Origin: Paludibacter sp. UBA6032
GTDB taxonomy: Bacteria; Bacteroidota; Bacteroidia; Bacteroidales; Paludibacteraceae
Direction: 5' to 3'
DNA: 64,000 nt
Assembly (NCBI GenBank): GCA_002427885.1
Contig: DIZI01000041.1
Coordinates: 62,001 to 126,000, forward strand
Shown here: one piece after another, positions 43,656 through 52,695 of the stretch
Numbering within the stretch: position 1 is the stretch's first letter
How the letters are laid out: each line of letters begins with the position of its first letter
Program-made: the position numbers and the translations under genes
The notes under the pieces: generated by a model
Told to the model about the DNA's origin: nothing
The model's database searches: none
The model's input: only the letters and a program-made list of their open reading frames with translations

Positions 43656-44594
43656 ATGAATATATCAGATAATAGTTCTCCAATCGCCATTCACTGCGAA
43701 TCTGTCAGTAAAAATTACAAAAAGATTGAGGCACTGAAAAACATCAACTTTGATGTTAAACGTGGAGAAATTTTCGGAATTATTGGCCCGGATGGTGCAG
43801 GGAAAACGACTTTGTTCCGGATTTTGACAACTTTGATTCTGCCTGATAACGGAACTGCAACGATAGATGGTTTTGATGTGGTAGCCAGCTACAAAGAAAT
43901 CCGCAAACGGGTTGGCTATATGCCCGGAAGGTTCTCGCTGTATCAGGATTTGACGGTAGAAGAAAATCTGGAGTTTTTTGCAACGGTTTTTAATACCACC
44001 ATCGAAGAAAATTATGAACTGATTAAAGACATTTATATTCAAATTGAGCCATTTAAAAATCGCCGTGCAGGGAAACTTTCGGGCGGGATGAAACAAAAAC
44101 TGGCTTTGAGTTGTGCGTTGATTCATAAACCTTCCGTTCTTTTTCTGGATGAACCGACTACCGGCGTCGATCCAGTTTCGCGAAAAGAATTCTGGGGAAT
44201 GCTCCAAAAACTCCGCGAACAAGGCATTACCATTCTGGTTTCAACGCCTTATATGGACGAAGCAAGCCTGTGCGACCGCATTGCGCTGATTCAAAACGGG
44301 CAGTTTTTGAGAATTGACACTCCGGAAAATATTGTCGGACAATTTGCCGATATTCTTTGGGCAGCAAAAAGCGATAATATGCATAAATTGTTGGAAGATT
44401 TGCGCAATGACGAGCAGGTGAAGAGCAGTTTTGCGTTTGGAGATTCGATACATGTGACAGTTGAAAATGGACAGTTGACAGTTGACAGTTTGAAGAAATA
44501 TTTAATTGAACGTGGTCATAAAAACATTGAAATTCAGCCAATTGAACCAACGATTGAAGATTGTTTTATGGAATTATCCAACACACAAATTTGA
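43656..44594 (+). CDS. ABC transporter ATP-binding protein (first of pair)
   Basis: 312 residues. Walker A GPDGAGKT at 44-51, signature LSGGM at 141-145 and Walker B VLFLDEP at 161-167 are all intact. It has a C-terminal extension of about 80 residues, as in YbhF-like drug exporters. A sevenfold-spaced DNA repeat (44456-44490) lies inside the extension. Its 3' end is followed 11 bases later by the second ATPase, so the pair corresponds to the two halves of E. coli YbhF, here as separate genes. Confidence 0.92.
   Translation: MNISDNSSPIAIHCESVSKNYKKIEALKNINFDVKRGEIFGIIGPDGAGKTTLFRILTTLILPDNGTATIDGFDVVASYKEIRKRVGYMPGRFSLYQDLTVEENLEFFATVFNTTIEENYELIKDIYIQIEPFKNRRAGKLSGGMKQKLALSCALIHKPSVLFLDEPTTGVDPVSRKEFWGMLQKLREQGITILVSTPYMDEASLCDRIALIQNGQFLRIDTPENIVGQFADILWAAKSDNMHKLLEDLRNDEQVKSSFAFGDSIHVTVENGQLTVDSLKKYLIERGHKNIEIQPIEPTIEDCFMELSNTQI
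44456..44490 (+). repeat. Heptanucleotide GACAGTT tandem repeat inside an ATPase gene
   Basis: GACAGTT occurs at 44456-44462, 44470-44476, 44477-44483 and 44484-44490, all in the same 7-base phase; the missing unit reads GAAAATG. Because 7 is not a multiple of 3, gain or loss of one unit would shift the reading frame about 40 codons before the end of the ATPase. Confidence 0.6.
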
Positions 44595-44605
44595 GAGGAA
44601 GAAAA

Positions 44606-45346
44606 ATGGATACAGTAATAAAAGTTGAAAATCTAACCAAACGTTTCGGCGATTTCACAGCAGTCGACAATATCTCTTTCGAAGTAAAACGGGGTGAAAT
44701 TTTCGGATTTTTAGGAGCAAATGGAGCCGGCAAAACCACGGCTATGCGTATGCTTTGCGGACTGAGCATTCCCACTGAGGGAAAAGGAACTGTTGCGGGT
44801 TACGACATTTTCAGACAACCTGAACTGGTCAAGAAAAGTATTGGATACATGAGTCAGAAATTTTCCATGTACGAAGATTTAAAAGTTTGGGAAAATCTCG
44901 AACTATTTGGTGGAATTTACGGCATGCACGACAAGGAAATAAAAAGAAAAACAGATGAATTAATGGGACGTTTAAATTTTGAAGAAGAACGTGACCAACT
45001 TGTAAAATCACTGCCGTTAGGATTCAAGCAAAAGCTGGCCTTTTCCGTTTCAATTTTTCATCATCCTCAGGTTGTTTTTTTGGACGAGCCAACAGGTGGT
45101 GTTGACCCCATCACCCGCCGTCGTTTTTGGGAAATGATATACGATGCAACAGCAAGTGGAATAACTGTATTTGTAACAACACATTATATGGATGAAGCTG
45201 AATATTGTGACCGTGTTTCCATCATGGTTGACGGAAGAATCGAAGCGCTGGATTCACCGATGAACCTGAAAAGGACATACAATGCAAAAAATATGGACGA
45301 AGTTTTTCAGCAGTTAGCCAGAAAGTCCACACGTAAAGCCGATTAA
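44606..45346 (+). CDS. ABC transporter ATP-binding protein (second of pair)
   Basis: 246 residues from ATG at 44606, preceded by AGAGGAAG; an upstream in-frame start at 44561 would overlap the first ATPase and is rejected. Walker A GANGAGKTT at 37-45 and Walker B VVFLDEP at 156-162 are intact. The signature is degenerate, LPLGFKQ instead of LSGGQ (136-142), as in the second half of YbhF-like proteins, so the pair probably works as an asymmetric heterodimer. The permease starts 2 bases after its stop. Confidence 0.92.
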   Translation: MDTVIKVENLTKRFGDFTAVDNISFEVKRGEIFGFLGANGAGKTTAMRMLCGLSIPTEGKGTVAGYDIFRQPELVKKSIGYMSQKFSMYEDLKVWENLELFGGIYGMHDKEIKRKTDELMGRLNFEEERDQLVKSLPLGFKQKLAFSVSIFHHPQVVFLDEPTGGVDPITRRRFWEMIYDATASGITVFVTTHYMDEAEYCDRVSIMVDGRIEALDSPMNLKRTYNAKNMDEVFQQLARKSTRKAD

Positions 45347-45348
45347 TT

Positions 45349-46455
45349 ATGAAACAACTATTTTCATTTATCCGAAAGGAATTTCATCATATATTAAGGG
45401 ACAAAACCACCGTTATGATTTTGTTGCTAATGCCTGTCATTCAAATTGTTTTGTTCGGGTTCGCCTTGTCGCAGGAAGTAAAGGACACAAAGGTTATCGT
45501 TTTGGCAAACACGAGCGACGATGCAACACGGCGAATTATTGACCGGGTTGATGCCAGTGAATATTTCGATGTAGCTGTTGTGGCGCATAATTCCAACGAT
45601 ATTGACGCCGCATTCCGTGATGGAAAGGCAAAACTGGCCATGGTTTTCGAAGATCATTTTTCTGAAAACTTAAAACACACCGGTAAAGCACATATTCAGC
45701 TTATTGCCGATGCCACCGATCCGAATGCCGCTACTTCTTTTTTATTTTATGCAAGCAATATTATTACCAATTATCAGCAGGATTTGTCGCCGACGCAAAC
45801 AAACAGCGGTTTGATAACGCCCGAAGTAAAAATGCTTTACAATCCACAGATGAAAAGTGCGTTCAACTTTGTGCCGGGCGTTTTGGGTATGATTATGATA
45901 CTGATTTGTGCCATGATGACTTCCATAGCCATTGTGCGTGAAAAAGAAATGGGAACAATGGAGATTTTGCTTGTATCGCCCATGAGGCCTATCTACACCA
46001 TTTTATCTAAAATTGCACCTTACTTTGTACTTTCGGTTATCAACTTTGCCACCATTATGTTGCTCTCGGTTTTTGTACTGAAAGTGCCAATCGCCGGTAG
46101 TTTCATAAGTTTATTGACAGTTTCGTTACTTTATATTTTCGTGGCGCTTTCGCTTGGGTTACTAATTTCTACGCTTACCAGTTCACAACTGGCAGCCATG
46201 ATGATTTCGGGTATGGGATTGATGATTCCGGTCATGCTGCTTTCGGGAATGATATTCCCGATTGAAAATATGCCTGTATTTCTTCGGTTTATTTCCAATT
46301 TCGTTCCGGCACGCTGGTATATCGATGCGGTGAAAACAATTATGATAAAGGGACTTGGACTTGGTGATGTGCTGAAAGACGTTGGAGTTTTGATATTGAT
46401 GGGAACGGTTCTGGTGACTATCAGCTTGAAGAAATTTAAAGTAAGATTGGGTTAA
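45349..46455 (+). CDS. ABC-2 type permease (YbhS/R-like, first)
   Basis: 368 residues of the ABC2_membrane_3 type: one N-terminal helix (about 20-38), a periplasmic loop of about 140 residues, and five helices from about 178 to 365, with the family segment PARWYIDAVKTIMIKGLG near the end. The segment REKEMGTMEILLVSPM before the second group of helices is typical. It forms the heteromeric membrane channel with the next gene. Confidence 0.92.
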   Translation: MKQLFSFIRKEFHHILRDKTTVMILLLMPVIQIVLFGFALSQEVKDTKVIVLANTSDDATRRIIDRVDASEYFDVAVVAHNSNDIDAAFRDGKAKLAMVFEDHFSENLKHTGKAHIQLIADATDPNAATSFLFYASNIITNYQQDLSPTQTNSGLITPEVKMLYNPQMKSAFNFVPGVLGMIMILICAMMTSIAIVREKEMGTMEILLVSPMRPIYTILSKIAPYFVLSVINFATIMLLSVFVLKVPIAGSFISLLTVSLLYIFVALSLGLLISTLTSSQLAAMMISGMGLMIPVMLLSGMIFPIENMPVFLRFISNFVPARWYIDAVKTIMIKGLGLGDVLKDVGVLILMGTVLVTISLKKFKVRLG

Positions 46456-46489
46456 ATCAGAGCTAAGAAGTAAGTAAAAGAAAAATATT

Positions 46490-47602
46490 ATGATAAAATA
46501 TTTATTAAAAAAAGAGTTCAAACAAATCATTCGGAATCCGTTTTTACCGAAAATGATTTTCATGTTTCCTTTAATGGTATTACTTGTTTTCCCATGGGCA
46601 GCAAGTTATGAAATACGAAACCTGAATTTAAGTGTGATTGACAATGATCATTCTTCCTATTCCCGACGTTTGACACAAACGATTATTTCATCGAATTATT
46701 TCAGACTTACCGATCAATCGACCAGTTACAATCAGGCTTTGAAAAGCATTGAGAAAAACAAGGCAGATATTATCCTGGAAATTCCGAAAAATTTTGAGAA
46801 AAGCATCATCAACCGCGAAGGTACAAAAGTGATGATTTCGGCTAATGCCGTAAACGGAATGAAAGGCGGCATAGGAATGACTTATCTTTCGACCATTATT
46901 GCAAATTTCAATCTCACTCTTATTTCGGAATTATATCCCGAAATGGCTAAAAGTAACTCCTCCGTAATTCAAATAGATTCTCAATACCGTTTCAATAAGA
47001 ATTTGAATTATCAGGTATTTATGGTCCCAGCGCTAATGGTTATGATTCTGACCTTGCTGTGCGGATTTTTGCCTGCAGTTTCGATTGTTTTCGAAAAAGA
47101 GATAGGGACAATGGAACAAATTAATGTGAGTCCGGTTCCCAAAATAACCTTTATTCTGGCTAAACTGATTCCATTCTGGCTTATCGGATTTATAGCCATC
47201 ACCATTGGTTTTACGGTTGCCTGGTTGGATTACGGATTGATTCCGGTGGGACATTTCTATATCATTTACACTTTCGCGGCAATTTATATTTTCGCCATTT
47301 CGGGCATGGGAATCGTGATATCGAACTATGCTCAAACGCTTCAACAAGCGGTGTTTATTGTATTTTTCTTCATGATGCTGTTTATCATGCTTAGTGGACT
47401 TTACACGCCGGTGGACAGTATGCCCGATTGGGCACAATGGATTGCTGCTTTTAATCCGCTCAAACATCTGATGATTGTCATGCGGTCGATTTATCTGAAG
47501 GGCAGTAATTTCATTCAACTTGGCGGGGAACTGGCTGCCTTATTGGGGTTTGCAGTTTTCTTTAATGGTTTGGCTGTATTGAGCTACAGGAAAAATAATT
47601 AA
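46490..47602 (+). CDS. ABC-2 type permease (YbhS/R-like, second)
   Basis: 370 residues with the same layout as the preceding permease: FKQIIRNPFLPKMIFMFPLMVLLVFPW at the start, a large periplasmic loop, FEKEIGTMEQINVSPV, and FNPLKHLMIVMRSIYLKGS at the end. It closes the efflux operon; a bidirectional terminator follows 17 bases later. Confidence 0.92.
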   Translation: MIKYLLKKEFKQIIRNPFLPKMIFMFPLMVLLVFPWAASYEIRNLNLSVIDNDHSSYSRRLTQTIISSNYFRLTDQSTSYNQALKSIEKNKADIILEIPKNFEKSIINREGTKVMISANAVNGMKGGIGMTYLSTIIANFNLTLISELYPEMAKSNSSVIQIDSQYRFNKNLNYQVFMVPALMVMILTLLCGFLPAVSIVFEKEIGTMEQINVSPVPKITFILAKLIPFWLIGFIAITIGFTVAWLDYGLIPVGHFYIIYTFAAIYIFAISGMGIVISNYAQTLQQAVFIVFFFMMLFIMLSGLYTPVDSMPDWAQWIAAFNPLKHLMIVMRSIYLKGSNFIQLGGELAALLGFAVFFNGLAVLSYRKNN

Positions 47603-47618
47603 ACATGTTCCAGATTGC

Positions 47619-47655
47619 AAAAAGGTTGAATTTGAACAAATTCAACCTTTTTTTT
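47619..47655. terminator. Bidirectional intrinsic terminator
   Basis: AAAAAGGTTGAATTT pairs with AAATTCAACCTTTTT around a 4-base loop. T-runs flank it on both strands, so it ends the efflux operon on the plus strand and the amidase gene on the minus strand. Confidence 0.82.
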
Positions 47656-47659
47656 ATCG

Positions 47660-50074
47660 TTATCTCACTATCATTACCGGATAACTGGCAGAGCTATTTT
47701 TTAGCATGATTTTCAGTATATAAGTTCCTGAAGAAATATCATGAACATTTAATTCATTTGCCTTAATCTCTTTCAACAAAATGCCTCCGATTGAAAACAA
47801 CTGTAAAACAGGATTTTCATCAATTGAAGTTGAAACATGAACTATATCATTTACCGGGTTTGGATAGATTTTTATTTTATTTTTCATCAATTCCGGAATA
47901 GCTAAAATTTCCTCATCATACAAAAGCATATTATCAAAATACAATTCATTGGTTGACGATAAAACACCGTAATTCCGGATAATACGAAAACCAGTCAATT
48001 GATAATCAAGAAGAACCGGTAACCCGGATAGCTTCATCTCTTTAAATTCCCAACCAAAAAAGTTCAGACTACAAAATTTCAAGTAACGGACATCTGTTCC
48101 GGAAGTGAATTGCAATTGTAATTCATTTCCCGATAAATCGCCAAAAATATGAAGGCCGATAACTTTATTGCTATTAACAGTAATATTTTGTGTCACAGCT
48201 TTAAAAGTGGCATAATCCAATGGTTTGCCCAACGTACAATTAAATACATTTGAATAGGTTCCAAATAATTTTTTAGTTGAATTAATTGTTGCAGTTGTAG
48301 CACTTACAGTTGAACTTTGAGTAGCATCAAATAAATATTTCAATGTTTCAAATTCATCTGCTATTGGCTTATTTTCAACCAAAACAGCAGATGTATGGAA
48401 ATTTATTTCGATAGGATCAACCACCATCACTCCTACTTCATCTTCTACATTTGCCGGGATGATAATCTTGTAATCTTCATTTGCCGCAAGCGCATTCGTC
48501 AGTTCAAAATAGCACGAACCATAAGGTGCTGCAACTTTATTATTCAAAAATGTACGGCCGTTCTTTACTAATTCCGTTCCATTTTTGTCATACACTTTTA
48601 TGGCAGTCTGCAAATTAGATGTATTCAGAACTTTATCAAATACAAATCGGAACAATGGTCTGGTATATACTCCTTTGTCTCCCTGATAAGGATACGTTGT
48701 GATTAATTCCAGTCTATTTCTGCCTTTTGTAGTAAATTGAAATGTGAAATCATCAGTCATACTTAAATTATCAGGATGCCTGGCTGTTTTGACTAATTTC
48801 ACTGTATAAACCGTCGATTTTTCGAGTGGAATAGTTGGAGAAAATCGTAAACGATACTGACTGTCTTCAAAGGTAATTTTTCCGTCCACTGCGGGTGAAA
48901 TTGAGAAAGCCTGAGTAGTAGATTCAACATCCATGTCCCAATTGAAATTTAGAACAACATCAGTTGAACATTCCACGCTATCGGTTATGGCAACATTAGG
49001 TGAGTAACTTATTACCATGGGTGGAGTATTTCTAACTTTATTTAAACTAATATTTAAATAAGAGATATTCCCGTTTGTAACAGTCACCGGAATTGTTTGA
49101 GCATAGTAACCGGGAGCTTCAGCCTTTACATTATATTGTCCGGGAGCCAGATTTTTAAAAACATAAACACCATTATTCAGTTGATCGACCGTGTAAGTCT
49201 GATTTGTTTCCACTACAGTAATCGTTGCCCCGTTCAATGGTAACAATTCGTCTCTGCCTTTCAGCTTATAATAACTGCCGACAGTTATTACATTACGGCT
49301 ATCACGAACCGATCCGGCAATATTACCGGTTGGGATAGATTCTGCTGGTTTAAAATAAGTACAAAATGATTTGAAAAAATTCCAGGCTTCCAACCATTTG
49401 TATTCCATATTCATTAATCGATAAGTTTCAGGAATATAATCGTGCATAGAACCTTCCGATATTACTCCCGGAACAGTCAGACCACGCAAGACTCCATAAC
49501 CATCGCTCCATCCCATAGCAATTCTACCAAAAGTTTTATCCCCTGTCACTGAATAAGATGATGACCATGTTGTTATCTGATTGGCATATAAATTTTTAGC
49601 AATGACTGCACTTATGTTCCTGCTTTCGTCCGAAACCGGTGTTGGTGTAGGATAAGTTGTGGCATCATTTGCATCTTTTCCGGCATAAAGCTGCAATACA
49701 CTATTTGCAACACCATTTCCTGCATTGCTGTGGATAGCAATCATAAAATCGGAATTATTCTGATTTGCCATTGCCACAATAACCGAAAGATTCAAATCGT
49801 CCGCAGTCGTGTTTGTTTCACGGGTCATAATAACGTTTGCACCGGCAGCAACCAACATGTCGCGAAGTTGTTTTCCTTTATCCAAATTACTTTGCGATTC
49901 CCAAAATCCATTATGATCACCCTGAGCGAAAGGAGCAATCGTCATATTTCGATCATCGCTGTCATAACCACCATGACCTGGATTTACACAAATTGTAATT
50001 CCTGATAAGTTCTGCGCACGTAAATCCGAATATATAAGTAAAGAAATTAAAAGCAGAAAAAAATTAAATTTCAT
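47660..50074 (-). CDS. T9SS-exported N-acetylmuramoyl-L-alanine amidase (Amidase_3) with Ig-like domains
   Basis: 804 residues from ATG at 50074, chosen because it opens the signal peptide MKFNFFLLLISLLIYSDLRAQ; a TTG at 50098 would add 8 residues. The Amidase_3 domain (about 22-235) has zinc ligands H34 (NPGHGG), E59 (FWESQSN) and H115 (IAIHSN), and catalytic E207 (ISEGSMHDY). A carboxypeptidase-regulatory-like beta domain (GATITVVETNQTY...) and Ig-like BIg_5 modules follow. The C-terminus is a type A T9SS sorting domain (KIYPNPVND). It should cut stem peptides from peptidoglycan outside the cell, as the last gene of the Sus-like cluster. Confidence 0.92.
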   Translation of the reverse strand: MKFNFFLLLISLLIYSDLRAQNLSGITICVNPGHGGYDSDDRNMTIAPFAQGDHNGFWESQSNLDKGKQLRDMLVAAGANVIMTRETNTTADDLNLSVIVAMANQNNSDFMIAIHSNAGNGVANSVLQLYAGKDANDATTYPTPTPVSDESRNISAVIAKNLYANQITTWSSSYSVTGDKTFGRIAMGWSDGYGVLRGLTVPGVISEGSMHDYIPETYRLMNMEYKWLEAWNFFKSFCTYFKPAESIPTGNIAGSVRDSRNVITVGSYYKLKGRDELLPLNGATITVVETNQTYTVDQLNNGVYVFKNLAPGQYNVKAEAPGYYAQTIPVTVTNGNISYLNISLNKVRNTPPMVISYSPNVAITDSVECSTDVVLNFNWDMDVESTTQAFSISPAVDGKITFEDSQYRLRFSPTIPLEKSTVYTVKLVKTARHPDNLSMTDDFTFQFTTKGRNRLELITTYPYQGDKGVYTRPLFRFVFDKVLNTSNLQTAIKVYDKNGTELVKNGRTFLNNKVAAPYGSCYFELTNALAANEDYKIIIPANVEDEVGVMVVDPIEINFHTSAVLVENKPIADEFETLKYLFDATQSSTVSATTATINSTKKLFGTYSNVFNCTLGKPLDYATFKAVTQNITVNSNKVIGLHIFGDLSGNELQLQFTSGTDVRYLKFCSLNFFGWEFKEMKLSGLPVLLDYQLTGFRIIRNYGVLSSTNELYFDNMLLYDEEILAIPELMKNKIKIYPNPVNDIVHVSTSIDENPVLQLFSIGGILLKEIKANELNVHDISSGTYILKIMLKNSSASYPVMIVR

Positions 50075-50110
50075 TTTAATGATATTATTTGTTTGCAAAT
50101 ATTTCGATAG

Positions 50111-52564
50111 TTATCGTTTGATAATTTTAACCACATCAATTCTGTTACCCTGATATAGCTTTAATAAATAAGAGCCAGGTTTCAATCCTTTTAATGGCAT
50201 TTTCAACTCACTATTACTGTAATTTCCAAAATTCCGCAAAAGTACCTGCTGACCCGAAACATTATAAACTATTGCCTTAATTTTTTCAGATGTCGATTTT
50301 TTCAGCGTAATTCTTAGTTCATCTCCAATAACAGGATTTGGGTAAACACTTATTTCTGAAAAGACTTCCGGATTATTTACACCAAGTACAATATTTTTAT
50401 AACATAAAGATATCTCCTTCAGGTAGATATTGTAAGTCGCATCTGCAATTTGTGTAGTTGATTCGATATATATTGTAAAATAGTCAAACCAGATAGGAAA
50501 ACTGGCAATATCTTTTACGTTTGTAGCAATACTGGATGTAGGTATATTAATTTCAGTAACTTTATTTTTTGGAATAACTGTAAAAGTTGAATTTACATTA
50601 AGAGTTTGATTGTTGGCACGTAAACCCACGATCAATTTATTAATTTGCACATCACCGGGGTTCATTACCAGTTTAATAGTATCAGGTAAACTATACATTT
50701 TCATAGTCTTTGCCATTTTAATTGAAGGTGTACGTGCAGATTTATACATGTAGCGAATGGCAGCACCATATGTCCAGCCAACCGGAAGTCCATCATATGC
50801 TAATGTTGTATTCCAGGTTGATAAAGGTGCTGTAATTGTCCATGAATTAGAATTAGTAAAGTCATCCTGCACCATTCTGGAAGATGTTGGTATTTCAACT
50901 TTCACACGAATTGTATCTTTAAAGGAACCTAAGTTTCCTATAACCATGGTTGAACCATTTTTCAATCCTTTTAAAAGACCGTTTTCAACAGTACAAATCT
51001 CAGGCTGTTGAATTGTCCAGGTTAGTGCAGAAGGCAAAACCTGCATAGTATTTTGTCCAATAATACTTTGAACTTCAATAGGATATTCGAACTTACTATC
51101 AATTAAAACTGAATCCAATCGAATAGCTATTTTAGCCTCATCTTTTAATTCAATATTGACAGTAGTCTGAATTCCATTATAAGTTGCTGTCAAAATACCA
51201 TTTTGCGTTCCTGAAGCAACCAGGAATCCCTGTTCGTTTACATACCCCAAAACTGCTGGACAACTGATTGTCACACCTTGCACATCTGTATTGAGTAATG
51301 TGCCGTATTGATTATATCCTAAGAATTTTGGTTTAAAAACTCCAAATTTAGGTAATTGGATTGTGTTTTCATAGGCCCTTATCTCACTTATTGTTGCATC
51401 GTCTGGAGCTGAAGAGACTGCAAAAATTCCATTTCCAACTGCACGTTCAACTCCATCACTTCCATTATTCATCACATTGAATTCTTTCACATACATACAA
51501 CTGGAACCACCACCATCTAAATTTATGGCAGTATATGCTCCGGCACTTTTCATAATATCCGCTAATGATTTAGTACCAACTCCTATGGAAGTATTCGATC
51601 GACCATCAACAACACAGAAATATATCTTACTTTTATCAGCTGAGAATCCCATGGCTGTACGAGGATTTAATTCAACCCAATCATTATCTGTCACTAGTCC
51701 ATCCTGCAATATTAGTCTGTCACCTCCAACCATATCAGTCAACATTGGTTTTGCACCACCAGCACTGATTGTAATCCCAAGATTTATATCAATTATGTCA
51801 TTCGCTTTTAATGTATTCAAATAGGTCTGTGCAGTGCCGTGACCTGACAAAACAGCATTACCGGTTGGTATTGACATATTTCCAATTCCTGAAACAACTG
51901 AAACAACTTTTGCTTTCAACGTTTTGTTTACATCCCAAGTAGGATCAATTAACTGAACTAGTACTTCTGTTCCAAACGAATTTGTATGAGTAAATTTGCC
52001 ATTCAGGCTATTGTACATTATCAACTGATTTGTACTTCTGGTTGTGTTGACATTTGTAATAGGAAATGAAATACTGGCTGCACTAACATTTGCTGCAAAA
52101 ACTTTTGTTCCAATATAGGGGATTAAATTCCTGTCGAACGCAATATCCGGCCTTGAGTTTGGAATAACAGCAATTTGACCTTCAATCATACTACCTGCCA
52201 CAGGAACTCCCACGGGTGCCGTAGTATTAAAAAAATCACCATTTGTTCCTCCAAAGTACATTGACCCTGCTTTGGTTTTTCGTTTTGCCATGTCTGACGG
52301 ACGTTCGCAAGTAACAGTAGAGTCTTTACCTAAAACACTTTTAAAACTTATATATGGATTTGTGGCATCCACTTCTAAAAAAAACACACGAAGGGGTTTG
52401 GTTGCATCCCTGAATTGCAGATCGGTGTAATAACTTCCGGGACCCACTTTAAAATGGGCCAATGTATCAACCGGATAGATTTTAGTTCCAACTGTAATAT
52501 TGCCGGCAAATGAAAAGGAGAGAATTAATGTGAAAAGGAGAGAAATAATAATTATTTTTTTCAT
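50111..52564 (-). CDS. T9SS-exported phosphodiester glycosidase (NAGPA family)
   Basis: 817 residues. Signal peptide to about 20. The N-terminal half is the NAGPA/DUF2233 phosphodiester glycosidase domain, with GGTNGDFF (105-112), PRTAMG (301-306), VDGR (319-322) and NLDGGGSS (348-355). The family includes the human enzyme that removes GlcNAc from phosphodiester caps; bacterial members act on sugar-1-phosphodiesters, possibly teichoic acid or other envelope links. An Ig-like region and T9SS type A tail (SVYPNPVIGDE) follow. It lies between the unknown T9SS protein and the amidase. Confidence 0.9.
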   Translation of the reverse strand: MKKIIIISLLFTLILSFSFAGNITVGTKIYPVDTLAHFKVGPGSYYTDLQFRDATKPLRVFFLEVDATNPYISFKSVLGKDSTVTCERPSDMAKRKTKAGSMYFGGTNGDFFNTTAPVGVPVAGSMIEGQIAVIPNSRPDIAFDRNLIPYIGTKVFAANVSAASISFPITNVNTTRSTNQLIMYNSLNGKFTHTNSFGTEVLVQLIDPTWDVNKTLKAKVVSVVSGIGNMSIPTGNAVLSGHGTAQTYLNTLKANDIIDINLGITISAGGAKPMLTDMVGGDRLILQDGLVTDNDWVELNPRTAMGFSADKSKIYFCVVDGRSNTSIGVGTKSLADIMKSAGAYTAINLDGGGSSCMYVKEFNVMNNGSDGVERAVGNGIFAVSSAPDDATISEIRAYENTIQLPKFGVFKPKFLGYNQYGTLLNTDVQGVTISCPAVLGYVNEQGFLVASGTQNGILTATYNGIQTTVNIELKDEAKIAIRLDSVLIDSKFEYPIEVQSIIGQNTMQVLPSALTWTIQQPEICTVENGLLKGLKNGSTMVIGNLGSFKDTIRVKVEIPTSSRMVQDDFTNSNSWTITAPLSTWNTTLAYDGLPVGWTYGAAIRYMYKSARTPSIKMAKTMKMYSLPDTIKLVMNPGDVQINKLIVGLRANNQTLNVNSTFTVIPKNKVTEINIPTSSIATNVKDIASFPIWFDYFTIYIESTTQIADATYNIYLKEISLCYKNIVLGVNNPEVFSEISVYPNPVIGDELRITLKKSTSEKIKAIVYNVSGQQVLLRNFGNYSNSELKMPLKGLKPGSYLLKLYQGNRIDVVKIIKR

Positions 52565-52647
52565 GACTGCAAATATTTACATTTCTGTCAATTTGTAGAA
52601 TCGGCAGATTAAGTATTGAGGTATTGAAAGATGAGTGTTATAAAAAA

Positions 52648-52672
52648 AAGAGGTGATGAACCACCACCTCTT
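52648..52672 (-). terminator. Intrinsic terminator inside the Sus-like cluster
   Basis: AAGAGGTG/CACCTCTT arms with a 9-base loop; on the minus strand a run of Ts follows (52642-52649 on the opposite strand). It separates the upstream genes from the NAGPA and amidase genes, which may have their own promoter. Confidence 0.72.
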
Positions 52673-52695
52673 AAGCTTATTCAATAAAATGGCAT

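Noticed and set aside
47033..47518. 161-codon open frame on the minus strand
   Set aside because: Complement of the second permease gene; composition His/Asn/Arg-rich, no domain.
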